64,000 nt of DNA from Sacculina carcini (taxonomy: Eukaryota > Arthropoda > Thecostraca > Sacculinidae): positions 5,737,501 through 5,801,500 of the forward strand of contig OU696575.1 of the NCBI GenBank assembly GCA_916048095.2. Reading direction: 5' to 3'. Below are positions 11,000 to 21,367 of the stretch, one piece after another. The notes under the pieces were generated by a model. It was not told where the DNA came from, did no database searches, and saw only the letters and a list, made by a program, of their open reading frames with translations. Within the stretch, counting starts at the first letter, position 1; every line of letters starts with the position of its first letter. The position numbers and the translations under genes are program-made.

Positions 11000-12256
11000 T
11001 CACAAGAACCGACCAGGAGGGCGAACGGGTCTAGAGCGGCGTGACCATACGATACGCGGCGGCTGGACAGGCGAACTCTGACCGTCGGTGGAGGCGTCTG
11101 GCGCAGTTTGAGGGGCTGATTGACTGGCATCACGATCATCTGTAGAGATCGAGGGAGAGTCCACACCAGACTGATTGTCGCGCACCAGAAACGCCGGCTT
11201 GAGGCGGTCTACGACGACAGTGTCGGTCTTGCCACCGTAGTCGAGCACAAACGCTTTGTCACCGCGCTCCAGCACAGGGAACGGACCGCGATACGGCGGT
11301 GTCAATGGCGGCCGATGAGCATCCACGCGTACAAAGACGTGTGTAGCGGTGGCCAGTGACTGTGACACAAACGGGGAGGTGTCGTATCGGCGGTGCCACG
11401 CCGTTGGAGTCGGACGAAGTCGCTGGAAGGCAGTGGCCAGTTGAGACGCCACCTCACAGGCCGGGCGAACCTCGTTGGTCTGCGAAAAGAACTGACCAGG
11501 CAACCGCATTTTCTCGCCCAACACCATTTCCGCCGGCGTGGAGTCTATGTCAGGCTTGTGGGCGGCACGAAGACCCATCAAGACAACAGGCAGTGCAGTG
11601 AGCCAGTCGTTGTTGTCCATCAATGCGGCGGTAAGAGACGCTTTTAGCTGCCGGTGTACACGTTCCACCAGGCCGTTCTGTTGCGGCATGTACGCGCACG
11701 TTGTGGACAATCTGACTCCTAGGAGTGACCAAAACTCTCGCCAAAGGTCCGAAACGAATTGCCTGCCACGATCAGACGTCACACAGAGGCACAAACCAAA
11801 TCGCGCTACCCAGTCAAGCAGAACCCTCGCACAAGAAACTGCGGTAGCGTCAAGCATCGGCACGGCCTCCGGATACCTCGTGAAGCGGTTGACGATGGTG
11901 AAAATGTACTGATAACCATTGACAGCTGGTAGAGGACCGACGACATCGACGTGGAGTGCTTCAAAGCGTCCGCTAGGTGTCGGCGGTCTACGCAGGGCAG
12001 TGTGTTGGTGACGAGCGATCTTACATTGTTGACAGCGAACGCACGTCTTCGCCCACGATGACACCTTGGCCCAAATGCGCTTGAAGACGTATCGTTCAGA
12101 GACGAGGCGCTTTGTGACACGGGCACTTGGGTGATGCAGATTATGTATCGCGCGATACACTTCGTGCTGCAGTGACTCAGGCAGCAGCGGCCGATCAACA
12201 CCAGTGGAAACGTCCACCAGCAGTCCAGACGGAACACCCTCGACTGGACGTACTTC
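11000..12256 (-). pseudogene. Integrase part of the outer element's pol
   Basis: This is the C-terminal third of pol. It has an HHCC zinc region (H-N-L-H-H then CVRCQQC), the integrase core with VDVVGPLP, TSDRGRQF and MPQQNGLVERVH (D,D,E), and a basic C-terminal tail. Catalytic DNA integration is the family role. The inner LTR element ends this segment on its right; the rest of pol lies beyond that insert at 18319-20359. The sequence is closely related in style to the integrase of the inner element, so the two belong to the same clade but are different families. Confidence 0.85.
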
Positions 12257-13198
12257 TGTAGGCGCCATTCGTTCCATGTAAATATTAATGTGTTATATTC
12301 TTGTATTTAGGCGCACACTTATATTATATATATACATGCTACGTTATTCGTTAAACTGTGGTATAAATTTGATGAAAAATGTTGTAGCACGTTATTCCAA
12401 ACTATTGTATGAGCGAAACATGTGTAGTGTATTGAACCATGTCCTAGGGAACCACACATAATTAAAACATTCTTGTTTTGTGTTTAAATGTTTTGTATGT
12501 ATGCATAAGTGACGTTAGTATAGTTTTTGAATTGTGTACGTCCATGTTCGCTTGTTCATATGCATCAACGTGCATGTGTATTTGCTGTTCATATGTGTTG
12601 CCTATTTAGATATACTGTAATGTATTGTGCATGTGGATGTACGTGTTGCGCCCCGGTCCTCTATTAATTTAGTCGCGTGCTTTGCGCAAAAGCACAACCG
12701 TTTAGACCAATATCAGCTCGAGTTTATGTGGTTGTCGGACACACTTCCGGCGCGCTCCGACAACGGCATGAATCATCGGGCTATATAAGGGGGCGCAGAA
12801 TGCTGAGTGAAATCATTGTTCCTGCGCACTCGCCACTCTCTCCAGCAACACTGCAAGCACATCTACAGCTGCTCCTCTGCAATACTCGCCTTGTGTTTAA
12901 TGTTATTTCGCCGTGCTGTTTTGCCAGTCTACGCTGTACTTGCTAATACACTGGAAAAACCCAGCTGCTTTTTCTGCACTGTAACGTATCCATAGCATCT
13001 CTTCACGCCTTTTTAAAGGCGCATCGTTTAGCGATAACACCTCATATGCGCCTTTATAAAGGCCAACTTTGTCAACGAATTCCGCAATTTTACGCCTTGC
13101 TAAAGGCGACTAATTAGTGAATTCTTGCGCAATCGCGGTGGCCGTGTGCAACACTCCGTGCAGCTGGTTTTTTACGCCGGTTGCCATGGCTACCAACA
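12257..13198 (+). repeat. 5' LTR of the inner element
   Basis: A 942-base LTR, TGTAGGCGCC...CCAACA. A TATA box (GGCTATATAAGG, about 12778-12789) is followed some 30 bases on by the likely transcription start region. Three short hairpins of the form GCCTTT-AAAGGC lie at 13007-13020, 13050-13063 and 13094-13107. The gag start codon (13186) is inside the LTR. Confidence 0.92.
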
Positions 13199-14109
13199 GT
13201 GGTGACTCCCGGCTTGCGGACACTTTCGAGAGCGCAATGTCCCCTGACGCAACTGCGCAAACGGCTACTTCCGAAGTACGCCCGATGGCTACATTCCGCC
13301 TGCCACCATTTTCAGCTGAAGAACCCGAGATGTGGCTCATTCAGGTCGAGTGCGCATTCGATATCGCTGGGATTTCATCTGACGAGACCCGCTTCAAGAT
13401 GATTGTGGCAAATCTTCCCATCACAGTGGCAGCTCAAGTGAAGGATGTCATTCGCACATCAAGATCCTTTGCTGCGTTGAGTACCGCCCTGCAGTCTCGT
13501 CTGGCACAATCGCGGACGTCTCGCCTGGAAGCTCTGCTTTCACGACAGCAGCTGGGCGACCAACGACCATCGACGCTACTGCGCTCCATGCGCAACGAGC
13601 TGGCAGCGGCAGGCGACACGCCAGAAGACACCGGCTTGCTGCGCACGCTGTTTCTACAGCGATTACCCCAAGGGACACGAGCAGCACTCTCCCTTCTGCC
13701 AACATCTGCTCACCTCGACGAGCTGGCCAACGCCGCCGATCGCTACCTAGAGGCTACACAAGCAGCCCAAGCAGTGGCAGCTATTTCTCCTACGGCACCA
13801 TCATCCAACGACAACATGGCTGTCCTGCTCGCCAAAATTGAACAACTCGAGCTTTCACACAAACGCATTGAATCGGAAATGGCAGCCCGCGACAAGGCGA
13901 CAAGGCCAAATTACGAGCGTTTCCCGGCAAGGCACAGGAGCAACTCACGAGACAGAATTCGGCGCCGTTCCCCATCACCGGATGCTCGCTCACGAGACAG
14001 CTCACCGGTACGCCGTAGCATGAACCAACCACGTCTGTGTTTTTATCATGCCCGGTTCGGCTCATCAGCGCGTCGCTGCACGCCTCCTTGCTCGTGGCAT
14101 TTAAACTAA
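13186..14109 (+). CDS. Gag of the inner element
   Basis: About 307 residues from the ATG at 13186, which lies in the last bases of the LTR. The frame runs straight through the primer-binding-type site. A longer reading from 13117 is open but lies wholly in the LTR, so I prefer 13186. The middle shows the capsid-like [15 protein letters not shown] region typical of this clade. An arginine/serine-rich linker follows, and near the C-terminus there is the CsRn1-style CHCC motif ([18 protein letters not shown]) in place of the usual CCHC knuckle. It overlaps the start of pol by about 70 bases in another frame. Confidence 0.88.
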   Translation: MATNSGDSRLADTFESAMSPDATAQTATSEVRPMATFRLPPFSAEEPEMWLIQVECAFDIAGISSDETRFKMIVANLPITVAAQVKDVIRTSRSFAALSTALQSRLAQSRTSRLEALLSRQQLGDQRPSTLLRSMRNELAAAGDTPEDTGLLRTLFLQRLPQGTRAALSLLPTSAHLDELANAADRYLEATQAAQAVAAISPTAPSSNDNMAVLLAKIEQLELSHKRIESEMAARDKATRPNYERFPARHRSNSRDRIRRRSPSPDARSRDSSPVRRSMNQPRLCFYHARFGSSARRCTPPCSWHLN

Positions 14110-17100
14110 CAAGCCACCAACACATCGCGCAGTGCACTGGTGGCTCACGTACAAGCGCACCTCTTCTCTTCATCAAAGACGAGACATCCGGCCGTCGGTT
14201 CCTGATTGATACAGGCGCACAAGTCAGTGTAGTGCCTAGAAACTTTGTACCGCGACGCACCAAGCTGCAGACACCACGACCAGACCAACAACTTCAAGCT
14301 GCTAATGGCTCGAAAATTTCCGTCTTCGGTACGTACGAAGCCACAATGGTCTTTAATTATCGCACGTTCGTCTGGTGCGTGCTTGTAGCCGACGTCAGCA
14401 TGCCCATACTCGGCACTGATTTTCTCGCCGCTAATGAACTGGTTGTCGACGTCTCCAAGAAGCAGCTGTTGCACAAAGGTCACGTGTGCGCCAGCGTGTC
14501 AGCCTCACGCATCGCTTCACCAGGCATACGTTTTGTCAAGGGCAGCAATTCCAGCCCATACAAACGCTTACTCGATTCTTTCCCTGAGATCACTCAAGAG
14601 CGCGCAACTGGTGCAGTCAAGCACAATGTGACTCACCACATAGTGACCAAGGGCCCACCGATCCATATTCGTCCTCGGCGTTTAGCCCCCGATAGAGCCA
14701 ACATCGCCAGGCAAGAATTTGACAAAATGCTGCGCTTGGGTATCATTCAACCGTCCAAGAGTGCTTGGTCATCGCCTCTCCACATGGTACCCAAGAAACT
14801 GCCCGGCCAATGGAGACCGTGCGGCGACTACCGGGCACTCAACGCACAAACGCTTCCGGACCGATACCCACTACCGTACCTGCGAGACTTTTCTGCAAAA
14901 CTCAGTGGCTGCAACGTGTTCTCCACAGTGGACCTGGTTCGCGCATACCACCAGATCCCCGTTGAACCAGCAGACGTCGCAAAGACAGCCATCGCCACGC
15001 CGTTTGGTCTGTACGAGATGGTGCGAATGCCATTCGGCCTGCGCAACGCCGGTTCAACGTTCCAGCGTTTCATCGACGAAGTTCTGCGCGATGTTGACGG
15101 CTGCTTCGCATATCTCGATGACATTTTGGTGGCATCAACAAACGAAGACGAGCATCTAGGACACCTCCGCGCCTTGTTTCAGAAATTGCAGTCCTACGGC
15201 GTAGTGATCAACAGAGACAAGTGTGTATTTGGTCGCGACACGGTCTCTTTCCTCGGACATCGTGTCACACCCGGCGGAATTTTCCCACTCGACGACAAGG
15301 TGCGTGCAATCAGGGAATTCCCACAGCCGACCAGTCAGTCTCAGCTTCGCCGGTTTCTGGGTATGGTGGCGTATTATCACCGTTTTATACCCAACGCAGC
15401 TGCCATACTACAACCCCTGCACGCTCTTCTGACACACCGCGCCAAACGGTCCAAAGCCCCGGTAGCATGGACACAACAGAGCCTCGACAGCTTCAATGCA
15501 GCTAAAACAGCTCTAGCCGACCGTAGTATGCTTGCACATCAAATCCCCGGTGCTCCCTTGAGTATCCTGGTCGACGCGTCGGACACTGGTGTTGGCGGAG
15601 TACTGCAGCAACACACCAATGGTGAGTGGCAGCCTCTCAGCTACTTTTCAAAGACGCTGACGTCTACTGAGCGGCGATACAGCACATTCGGCAGAGAGCT
15701 GCTCGGAGTGTACATGGCCATTCGCCACTTCCGCTACACGATCGAAGGGCGTGACGTGGTCGTGTTTACCGATCACCGCCCTCTCGTGCATGCCCTGCCT
15801 TCAGTATCAGAGAAATACTCGCCTCGCGAGTTGCGGCATTTGGATTTTATAAGCCAGTTTGTGTCGGAGATCCGGCACCTACCCGGCAACAAAAATACAG
15901 TGGCGGATGCACTCTCGAGAACAACAGCTGTACTGACTGTTCCGTCGTGCCCAGTCGACGACTACGTCTCCCTAGCTGCGGCTCAACGGGAAGACGCTTC
16001 ATTGGGAACGCTTCGCAACGCGACGTCATCGCTGAAGCTACGCGATGTCATGTTCGGCGAAGCAAAAGTTTTGTGCGACGAGTCTACCGGTCGACCTCGC
16101 CCAGTGCTTCCGACAGCATTACGCCGGCCGTACACTTCTTCTCTGCACAATCTTTCACACCCAGGCATCGATGCAACTGTGAAGCTTGTCTCGTCACGCT
16201 TCGTGTGGCCGAACATGGACCGCGACGTGCGCAAATGGACCCGAACATGCCTACAGTGTCAACGCGCGAAAGTTACCCGTCACACGAAAAGTGCGGTGCA
16301 ACCATTTCAGCCACCTGGAGAACGCTTCAGTCACGTGCACGTGGACATTGTCGGACCGCTGCCGCCGTCACAATGTCAGTCATACCTCCTCACATGTGTG
16401 GACAGATTTTCGCGCTGGCCGGAAGCCATTCCTTTGCCAGACATTCGCGCAGTCACAGTTGCACGCGCGTTTCTCCACCAGTGGGTCTCACGCTTTGGCG
16501 TGCCGACAACCATCACAACAGATCGCGGGGCACAATTCGAATCGTCTCTGTGGTCCGAACTCACTCGACTACTTGGCTGTCAGCGCATACGCACCACCAG
16601 TTATCATCCAAGCAGCAACGGCATGGCTGAACGCTTCCATCGGCAGCTCAAATCAAGTTTGCGCGCTGCTGAAACATCTTCATGGATGGACATTTTGCCC
16701 ATGGCATTACTGGGTATACGGTCGACGCACAAAACTGATGTCGGCGCCTGCTCGGCCGAACTGGTCTACGGAGCGTCCCTGCGACTTCCTGGCGAGTTGA
16801 TCAGTGACTCAACGCAGACAGCCAGTGATCCCGCTTCGTTCGCTTCATCGCTGCGCAATCACATGCGCAGACTCCGACCACGACTTCCACGAGCAGTCAA
16901 CCAGCCATCGTTCGTTCCGGCAGCACTGAAGACGGCAACACATGTGTTTGTCCGTCGGGACAAGCACAGATACCCACTCGACTGTCCGTACGACGGGCCG
17001 TTTCCCGTCATTCATCGTACAGACAAACTCGTCACGATTAAGACAAACAGCGAGCGCACGGTCGTCTCCATCGATCGCTGCAAACCGGCCTTCGTCGAAG

Positions 17101-17381
17101 ACGTGCAGCCAAACTCGCCAGCTTCAACCCCTGCGACGCAAGATGATCGAGATGACGGTGACAACACAGAACTGTTCGTGCCTCCAACAACCGTGCCACG
17201 GACACCGACATCTGCTGCAGACCCTATCAGGTCAGGTCATGAAAACACAGCTACACACACCAGCACACACACGCATCCACAGTCCATTTTGCGTACTAGG
17301 AGCGGTCGTGCCGTGCGCCCACCTGTGCGTTATCGCAGTGTCTCGTTTCTCCTCGACACTTCTAGGGGGAGGGCCCTGTAG
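14037..17381 (+). CDS. Pol polyprotein of the inner element
   Basis: A 1114-residue frame. In order it has a protease ([12 protein letters not shown], near residue 58), reverse transcriptase ([27 protein letters not shown] and the catalytic YLDDILVAS, about 300-370), RNase H ([11 protein letters not shown] through [11 protein letters not shown], about 510-590), and an integrase with an HHCC zinc region ([14 protein letters not shown]) and D,D,E core ([25 protein letters not shown]). The stop codon lies a few bases inside the 3' LTR. The frame differs from gag, with which it overlaps. Its first methionine is probably not the true start if translation reads in from gag, as the family does. Confidence 0.92.
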   Translation: MFLSCPVRLISASLHASLLVAFKLTSHQHIAQCTGGSRTSAPLLFIKDETSGRRFLIDTGAQVSVVPRNFVPRRTKLQTPRPDQQLQAANGSKISVFGTYEATMVFNYRTFVWCVLVADVSMPILGTDFLAANELVVDVSKKQLLHKGHVCASVSASRIASPGIRFVKGSNSSPYKRLLDSFPEITQERATGAVKHNVTHHIVTKGPPIHIRPRRLAPDRANIARQEFDKMLRLGIIQPSKSAWSSPLHMVPKKLPGQWRPCGDYRALNAQTLPDRYPLPYLRDFSAKLSGCNVFSTVDLVRAYHQIPVEPADVAKTAIATPFGLYEMVRMPFGLRNAGSTFQRFIDEVLRDVDGCFAYLDDILVASTNEDEHLGHLRALFQKLQSYGVVINRDKCVFGRDTVSFLGHRVTPGGIFPLDDKVRAIREFPQPTSQSQLRRFLGMVAYYHRFIPNAAAILQPLHALLTHRAKRSKAPVAWTQQSLDSFNAAKTALADRSMLAHQIPGAPLSILVDASDTGVGGVLQQHTNGEWQPLSYFSKTLTSTERRYSTFGRELLGVYMAIRHFRYTIEGRDVVVFTDHRPLVHALPSVSEKYSPRELRHLDFISQFVSEIRHLPGNKNTVADALSRTTAVLTVPSCPVDDYVSLAAAQREDASLGTLRNATSSLKLRDVMFGEAKVLCDESTGRPRPVLPTALRRPYTSSLHNLSHPGIDATVKLVSSRFVWPNMDRDVRKWTRTCLQCQRAKVTRHTKSAVQPFQPPGERFSHVHVDIVGPLPPSQCQSYLLTCVDRFSRWPEAIPLPDIRAVTVARAFLHQWVSRFGVPTTITTDRGAQFESSLWSELTRLLGCQRIRTTSYHPSSNGMAERFHRQLKSSLRAAETSSWMDILPMALLGIRSTHKTDVGACSAELVYGASLRLPGELISDSTQTASDPASFASSLRNHMRRLRPRLPRAVNQPSFVPAALKTATHVFVRRDKHRYPLDCPYDGPFPVIHRTDKLVTIKTNSERTVVSIDRCKPAFVEDVQPNSPASTPATQDDRDDGDNTELFVPPTTVPRTPTSAADPIRSGHENTATHTSTHTHPQSILRTRSGRAVRPPVRYRSVSFLLDTSRGRAL

Positions 17382-18318
17382 GCGCCATTCGTTCCATGTA
17401 AATATTAATGTGTTATATTCTTGTATTTAGGCGCACACTTATATTATATATATACATGCTACGTTATTCGTTAAACTGTGGTATAAATTTGATGAAAAAT
17501 GTTGTAGCACGTTATTCCAAACTATTGTATGAGCGAAACATGTGTAGTGTATTGAACCATGTCCTAGGGAACCACACATAATTAAAACATTCTTGTTTTG
17601 TGTTTAAATGTTTTGTATGTATGCATAAGTGACGTTAGTATAGTTTTTGAATTGTGTACGTCCATGTTCGCTTGTTCATATGCATCAACGTGCATGTGTA
17701 TTTGCTGTTCATATGTGTTGCCTATTTAGATATACTGTAATGTATTGTGCATGTGGATGTACGTGTTGCGCCCCGGTCCTCTATTAATTTAGTCGCGTGC
17801 TTTGCGCAAAAGCACAACCGTTTAGACCAATATCAGCTCGAGTTTATGTGGTTGTCGGACACACTTCCGGCGCGCTCCGACAACGGCATGAATCATCGGG
17901 CTATATAAGGGGGCGCAGAATGCTGAGTGAAATCATTGTTCCTGCGCACTCGCCACTCTCTCCAGCAACACTGCAAGCACATCTACAGCTGCTCCTCTGC
18001 AATACTCGCCTTGTGTTTAATGTTATTTCGCCGTGCTGTTTTGCCAGTCTACGCTGTACTTGCTAATACACTGGAAAAACCCAGCTGCTTTTTCTGCACT
18101 GTAACGTATCCATAGCATCTCTTCACGCCTTTTTAAAGGCGCATCGTTTAGCGATAACACCTCATATGCGCCTTTATAAAGGCCAACTTTGTCAACGAAT
18201 TCCGCAATTTTACGCCTTGCTAAAGGCGACTAATTAGTGAATTCTTGCGCAATCGCGGTGGCCGTGTGCAACACTCCGTGCAGCTGGTTTTTTACGCCGG
18301 TTGCCATGGCTACCAACA
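17377..18318 (+). repeat. 3' LTR of the inner element
   Basis: A 942-base copy of 12257-13198 at an offset of 5120, with no difference found by eye. Its three GCCTTT-AAAGGC hairpins lie at 18127, 18170 and 18214. Confidence 0.92.
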
Positions 18319-20359
18319 CTTCCACGCGAAGCGAAGGACAAGAGGCAAGCTCGGCGACATCTGCGGCACTGTGTTGAGCGAGCGCGAGGCGCCTGACATC
18401 GAGCGAGTGTTGAGCGTCCACTGCAAGCTGAGAGACGTTTCGTGTTGCGTCTGACGGAGGCCCACTGAGACAGTCCGAGACAGCGTTTTCGGACCCTTTG
18501 ATATGTCGTATGTCCGTGGAAAACTCACTCAGATAAGCGAGCTGTCTTTGGACACGAGCCGAACGTTCGGTGGTGCTGGTGAAGGCATGCACCAATGGCT
18601 TATGGTCGGTCCACAGCTGCAATGCGGGCCGGCCTTCAAGTAGATGCCGGAACCTTTTGACCGCACTGAACAATGCATACAGCTCCTTGTCACCAGTGGA
18701 CCATCGTAAGGCAGCGCCTGTGAGTTTGCGGGAGTGGTACGCCAACGGTACCCAATGACCATTCTGGAACTGTAGCACAACAGCTCCCACAGCCAAGTCA
18801 GATGCGTCTGCCACTAGCTTCGTCGGAGCATCCGCCTGTGGAAATGCCAAACATGAAGCGGCAGCCAGCGCTGATTTCGTCTTCTCGAAGGCGGAGACTT
18901 GAAGAGGTCCCCACACGAAACTTCGTTTGTTGTTCGCCACCTCATGAAGGGGCTGGAGAGTTTGAGCCAGCCTGGGAATGAACCGGTGGAAAAAGTTAAT
19001 CATGCCTAGGTACCTCCTGCACTCAGTGCAACTGGTGGGCGGCGGCATGCTCACGAGATCAGCAATTTTGTCTGGTAAGGGCTCGATGCCACGTGCAGAT
19101 ACTTTGAATCCAACGAAACGCACAATACGCTGGCCAAAGACGCACTTTTCTGGCTTGATGGCCAGGCCGGCCGCTCCGAGACGGCGAAAAAGTTCTCTCA
19201 GATCTCGGCGGTGAGTCTCGACATCTGGAGAGAAGACGAGGACATCGTCGAGGTAGCAAAATACGCGTGGCATGCCCCGCAGCACTGTGTCCATGAGGCG
19301 CTGGAAAGTTTGGACAGCATTACACAAACCGAAAGACATACGCGTATACTGAAAAAGACCAAATGGAGTTGTGATCGCAGATTTTTCCTGATCGTCTGGA
19401 TGCAGAGGAACTTGAGCAAAAGCACGCGGGAGATCAATTGTGCTGAAATAATTCGCACCACTGAGCTGATCGGCGAATGATTGAATGTCGGGAACGGGAT
19501 ACCTGTCGGGCACCGTGATGGAGTTCAGTCGCTCGTAGCACCCGACCAGTCTGAAAGCCGTGCCACCATCCTTTTCAACGAGGTGGATGGGACTGGACCA
19601 GCACGATGACGAGGGAACCAGAATGCCCAGATCCACCAACTCTGATAACTCTTTTCTGGCAGCGGACAGTTTGGCTGGCATTAATCGACGTGGGCGGGCG
19701 AACACTGGATTGCCTCGTGTGATGATGCGATGCTGGACACCAGGCACCTTCACAACGGGAAACCCGTCAGGTGGGGCGACGAGCTGCGCGAAGTCGGCTG
19801 AAGCGCGCACACCGGCGAACTCCGGTCCGTCACATGGTCGCTGTACAGCACTGATGTGAGTCAGCACAGGGTGTGTTGTGACGACCGACGCGTTGCTGCT
19901 GGTGGACAAGAATGTGGCGCTGTCGATCAGCTTGTGCCGTTTCATGTCCACCACAAGACCAAATTCGCGGAGGAAATCCGCTCCGATTATTGCGTGTGGA
20001 ACTGCTGCTGAAATAAATCCGAACGAATAAGTGCGCCCGAGTCCCAGATCGACAGTCAAGCGATGGTTGACCTCAAAGACTTGGATGGATGTACCGTTGG
20101 CGGCACGTAACTTCGGCTCGTCGAGGGCCGCCGCTGATGCCGTTGAACGAGCTGGCAGCAGAGAAGCCTCGGAACCGCTGTCAACCATGAATTTGCGGCC
20201 GGACATGTCTGTGACGAATAACAGGCGGTGATTTTCACGGCAGCCGGACGTGGTCATTACCGCCAGCTGCCGTGCCCGTTTCCCGCCATGTCGGACGTAA
20301 ATGAGCACGAGCCGAGACAACGCCGCGCTGCCGGACCGTACTTGCGATGGAGGCGGCAC
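18319..20359 (-). pseudogene. Protease, reverse transcriptase and RNase H part of the outer pol
   Basis: The N-terminal two thirds of the outer element's pol, on the minus strand. It has a protease (FMVDSGSEASLLP), reverse transcriptase (IDLPRAFAQVPL, MSFGLCNAVQTFQRLM, CYLDDVLVFS) and RNase H (KLVADASDLAVGA, LWTDHKPLVHAF). The frame overlaps the end of gag by about 100 bases. The segment is cut on its left by the inner element; the integrase part lies at 11000-12256. The open frame extends a short way into the inner LTR by chance. Confidence 0.88.
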
Positions 20360-21039
20360 CAGCGCGCGACGAAATCTTTCGGCTGCTCGTCTTTCGGTTG
20401 CTGTTGTCGTCTAGGTGTCGACTGAGCGGGCGAGCGAACACTTCTCGTGGCCGCCACTAGAGGCTCCTCGTCTGTCTCTGTGGCTGTGTATGCGTCGCCG
20501 GTCACCTGTGCCGCAAGCGAAACGGTCGCCGCTGGCTGGTAGTGAGCGTCTGCGCGCAGTGCAGTGTCCCGCAAATTGTTGGAGACCAGCCACTCGCGAC
20601 AGAGCAGTCGGACGTCTGACGGCATTCGACACAGAAACACCTCTTGGATGATTTCGTGTTCTGTGTCGTTGGGGTACAGTGCCGCGAGGTCGCCGTACAA
20701 TTCCGACGGTTTCCGAGAGCCCAGTTGTCGCGGAAGATTCTCCAGACGCTGTAGTTTCTCAGCCGGAGTGAGCTCTAGTCGCTTTCGCAGTCTGGCTTTG
20801 AGCAAATCGTAGCAGTTGCTAGCGAGTGGGTTCTGGGTTGCAAGATCTTTGACCATCCTGAAATTGGTTCTCGGTAGCATCGCCAAAACTTTGCGAAACA
20901 TGGTGGTCTGACATTCTATGCCACTATCGGCCATCAAATTATCGCACATTGCGATCCAGGTGTCCACATCCAGTGGGTCGAAAACCGGGAGGTCGACCTT
21001 CACCGAACCCATGGAATGAGAGTGATTACTACGAGGCAT
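20257..21039 (-). CDS. Gag of the outer element
   Basis: About 260 residues starting MPRSNHSHSMG at 21039, chosen because the longer open frame runs back through the primer site and into the LTR. It contains the clade's gag core (PLDVDTWIAMCDNLM, ELYGDLAALYP) and the CHCC-type motif WCRLHRKYGPAARRCLGSC near the end. It overlaps pol by about 100 bases in a different frame. Confidence 0.82.
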   Translation of the reverse strand: MPRSNHSHSMGSVKVDLPVFDPLDVDTWIAMCDNLMADSGIECQTTMFRKVLAMLPRTNFRMVKDLATQNPLASNCYDLLKARLRKRLELTPAEKLQRLENLPRQLGSRKPSELYGDLAALYPNDTEHEIIQEVFLCRMPSDVRLLCREWLVSNNLRDTALRADAHYQPAATVSLAAQVTGDAYTATETDEEPLVAATRSVRSPAQSTPRRQQQPKDEQPKDFVARWCRLHRKYGPAARRCLGSCSFTSDMAGNGHGSWR

Positions 21040-21108
21040 ACTATATACGAATCCGCAATACGACTGAAAAGTATTGGCAAAAAAAAGAAATATACCGGGG
21101 TCACCACT

Positions 21109-21363
21109 TGTAGGGACGCCTACAAAAGTAAAATAATGGCAAACGGCCTCAGCGATCAAAACCCGTGCGTACGGTAAGACTCGTGTGTGTATTGCTTGCG
21201 CCACCGATGCATAATAAACAATTTAACATGTAGCAGATCGAGCACATACATATTTAGATATAACATGATAATGCGATATAATGTGATGATCAAATGAATA
21301 CATAATAATAGCAATGACAATAAAATAAACATAAAATGCACTGAGTGTGGCGCATCGGCTACA
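21109..21363 (-). repeat. 5' LTR of the outer CsRn1-type element
   Basis: A 255-base repeat matching 10715-10969 with one difference. The plus-strand sequence just left of it (21096-21108) is the complement of a TGGTGACCCCGG primer-type site. The target copy GTGC follows at 21364-21367. Confidence 0.92.
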
Positions 21364-21367
21364 GTGC

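Larger units (their letters stand above)
12257..18318 (+). mobile_element. Inner CsRn1-clade Ty3/gypsy element, looks whole
   Basis: A 6062-base LTR element on the plus strand, inserted in the opposite orientation into the pol of the outer element. It has identical-looking 942-base LTRs (12257-13198, 17377-18318), a TGGTGACTCC primer-type site after the 5' LTR, a GGGGGAGGGCCC purine tract before the 3' LTR, separate overlapping gag and pol frames, and a 4-base target copy CTTC at 12253-12256 and 18319-18322. No break seen. Identical LTRs and a clean target duplication indicate a very recent insertion, later than that of the host element. Confidence 0.93.
10715..21363 (-). mobile_element. CsRn1-clade Ty3/gypsy element, split by a nested insertion
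   Basis: This is the outer LTR element, on the minus strand, with 255-base LTRs at 21109-21363 (5') and 10715-10969 (3'). It is flanked by the direct repeat GTGC (10711-10714 and 21364-21367). The sequence after the 5' LTR, TGGTGACCCCGG, matches the tRNA-Trp-type primer site typical of the CsRn1 clade. A GGGGGAGAGC purine tract precedes the 3' LTR. The LTRs differ at 1 of 255 bases by eye, so it is young. Its pol is split by the whole inner element at 12257-18318. Apart from that one insertion I saw no clear break. Without the insert it would be about 4.6 kb. Confidence 0.9.

Noticed and set aside
12677-12946. 89-residue frame in the inner LTR (and its copy at 17797-18066).
   Set aside because: It lies wholly within the LTR around the TATA box, is identical in both LTRs, and has no recognisable domain.
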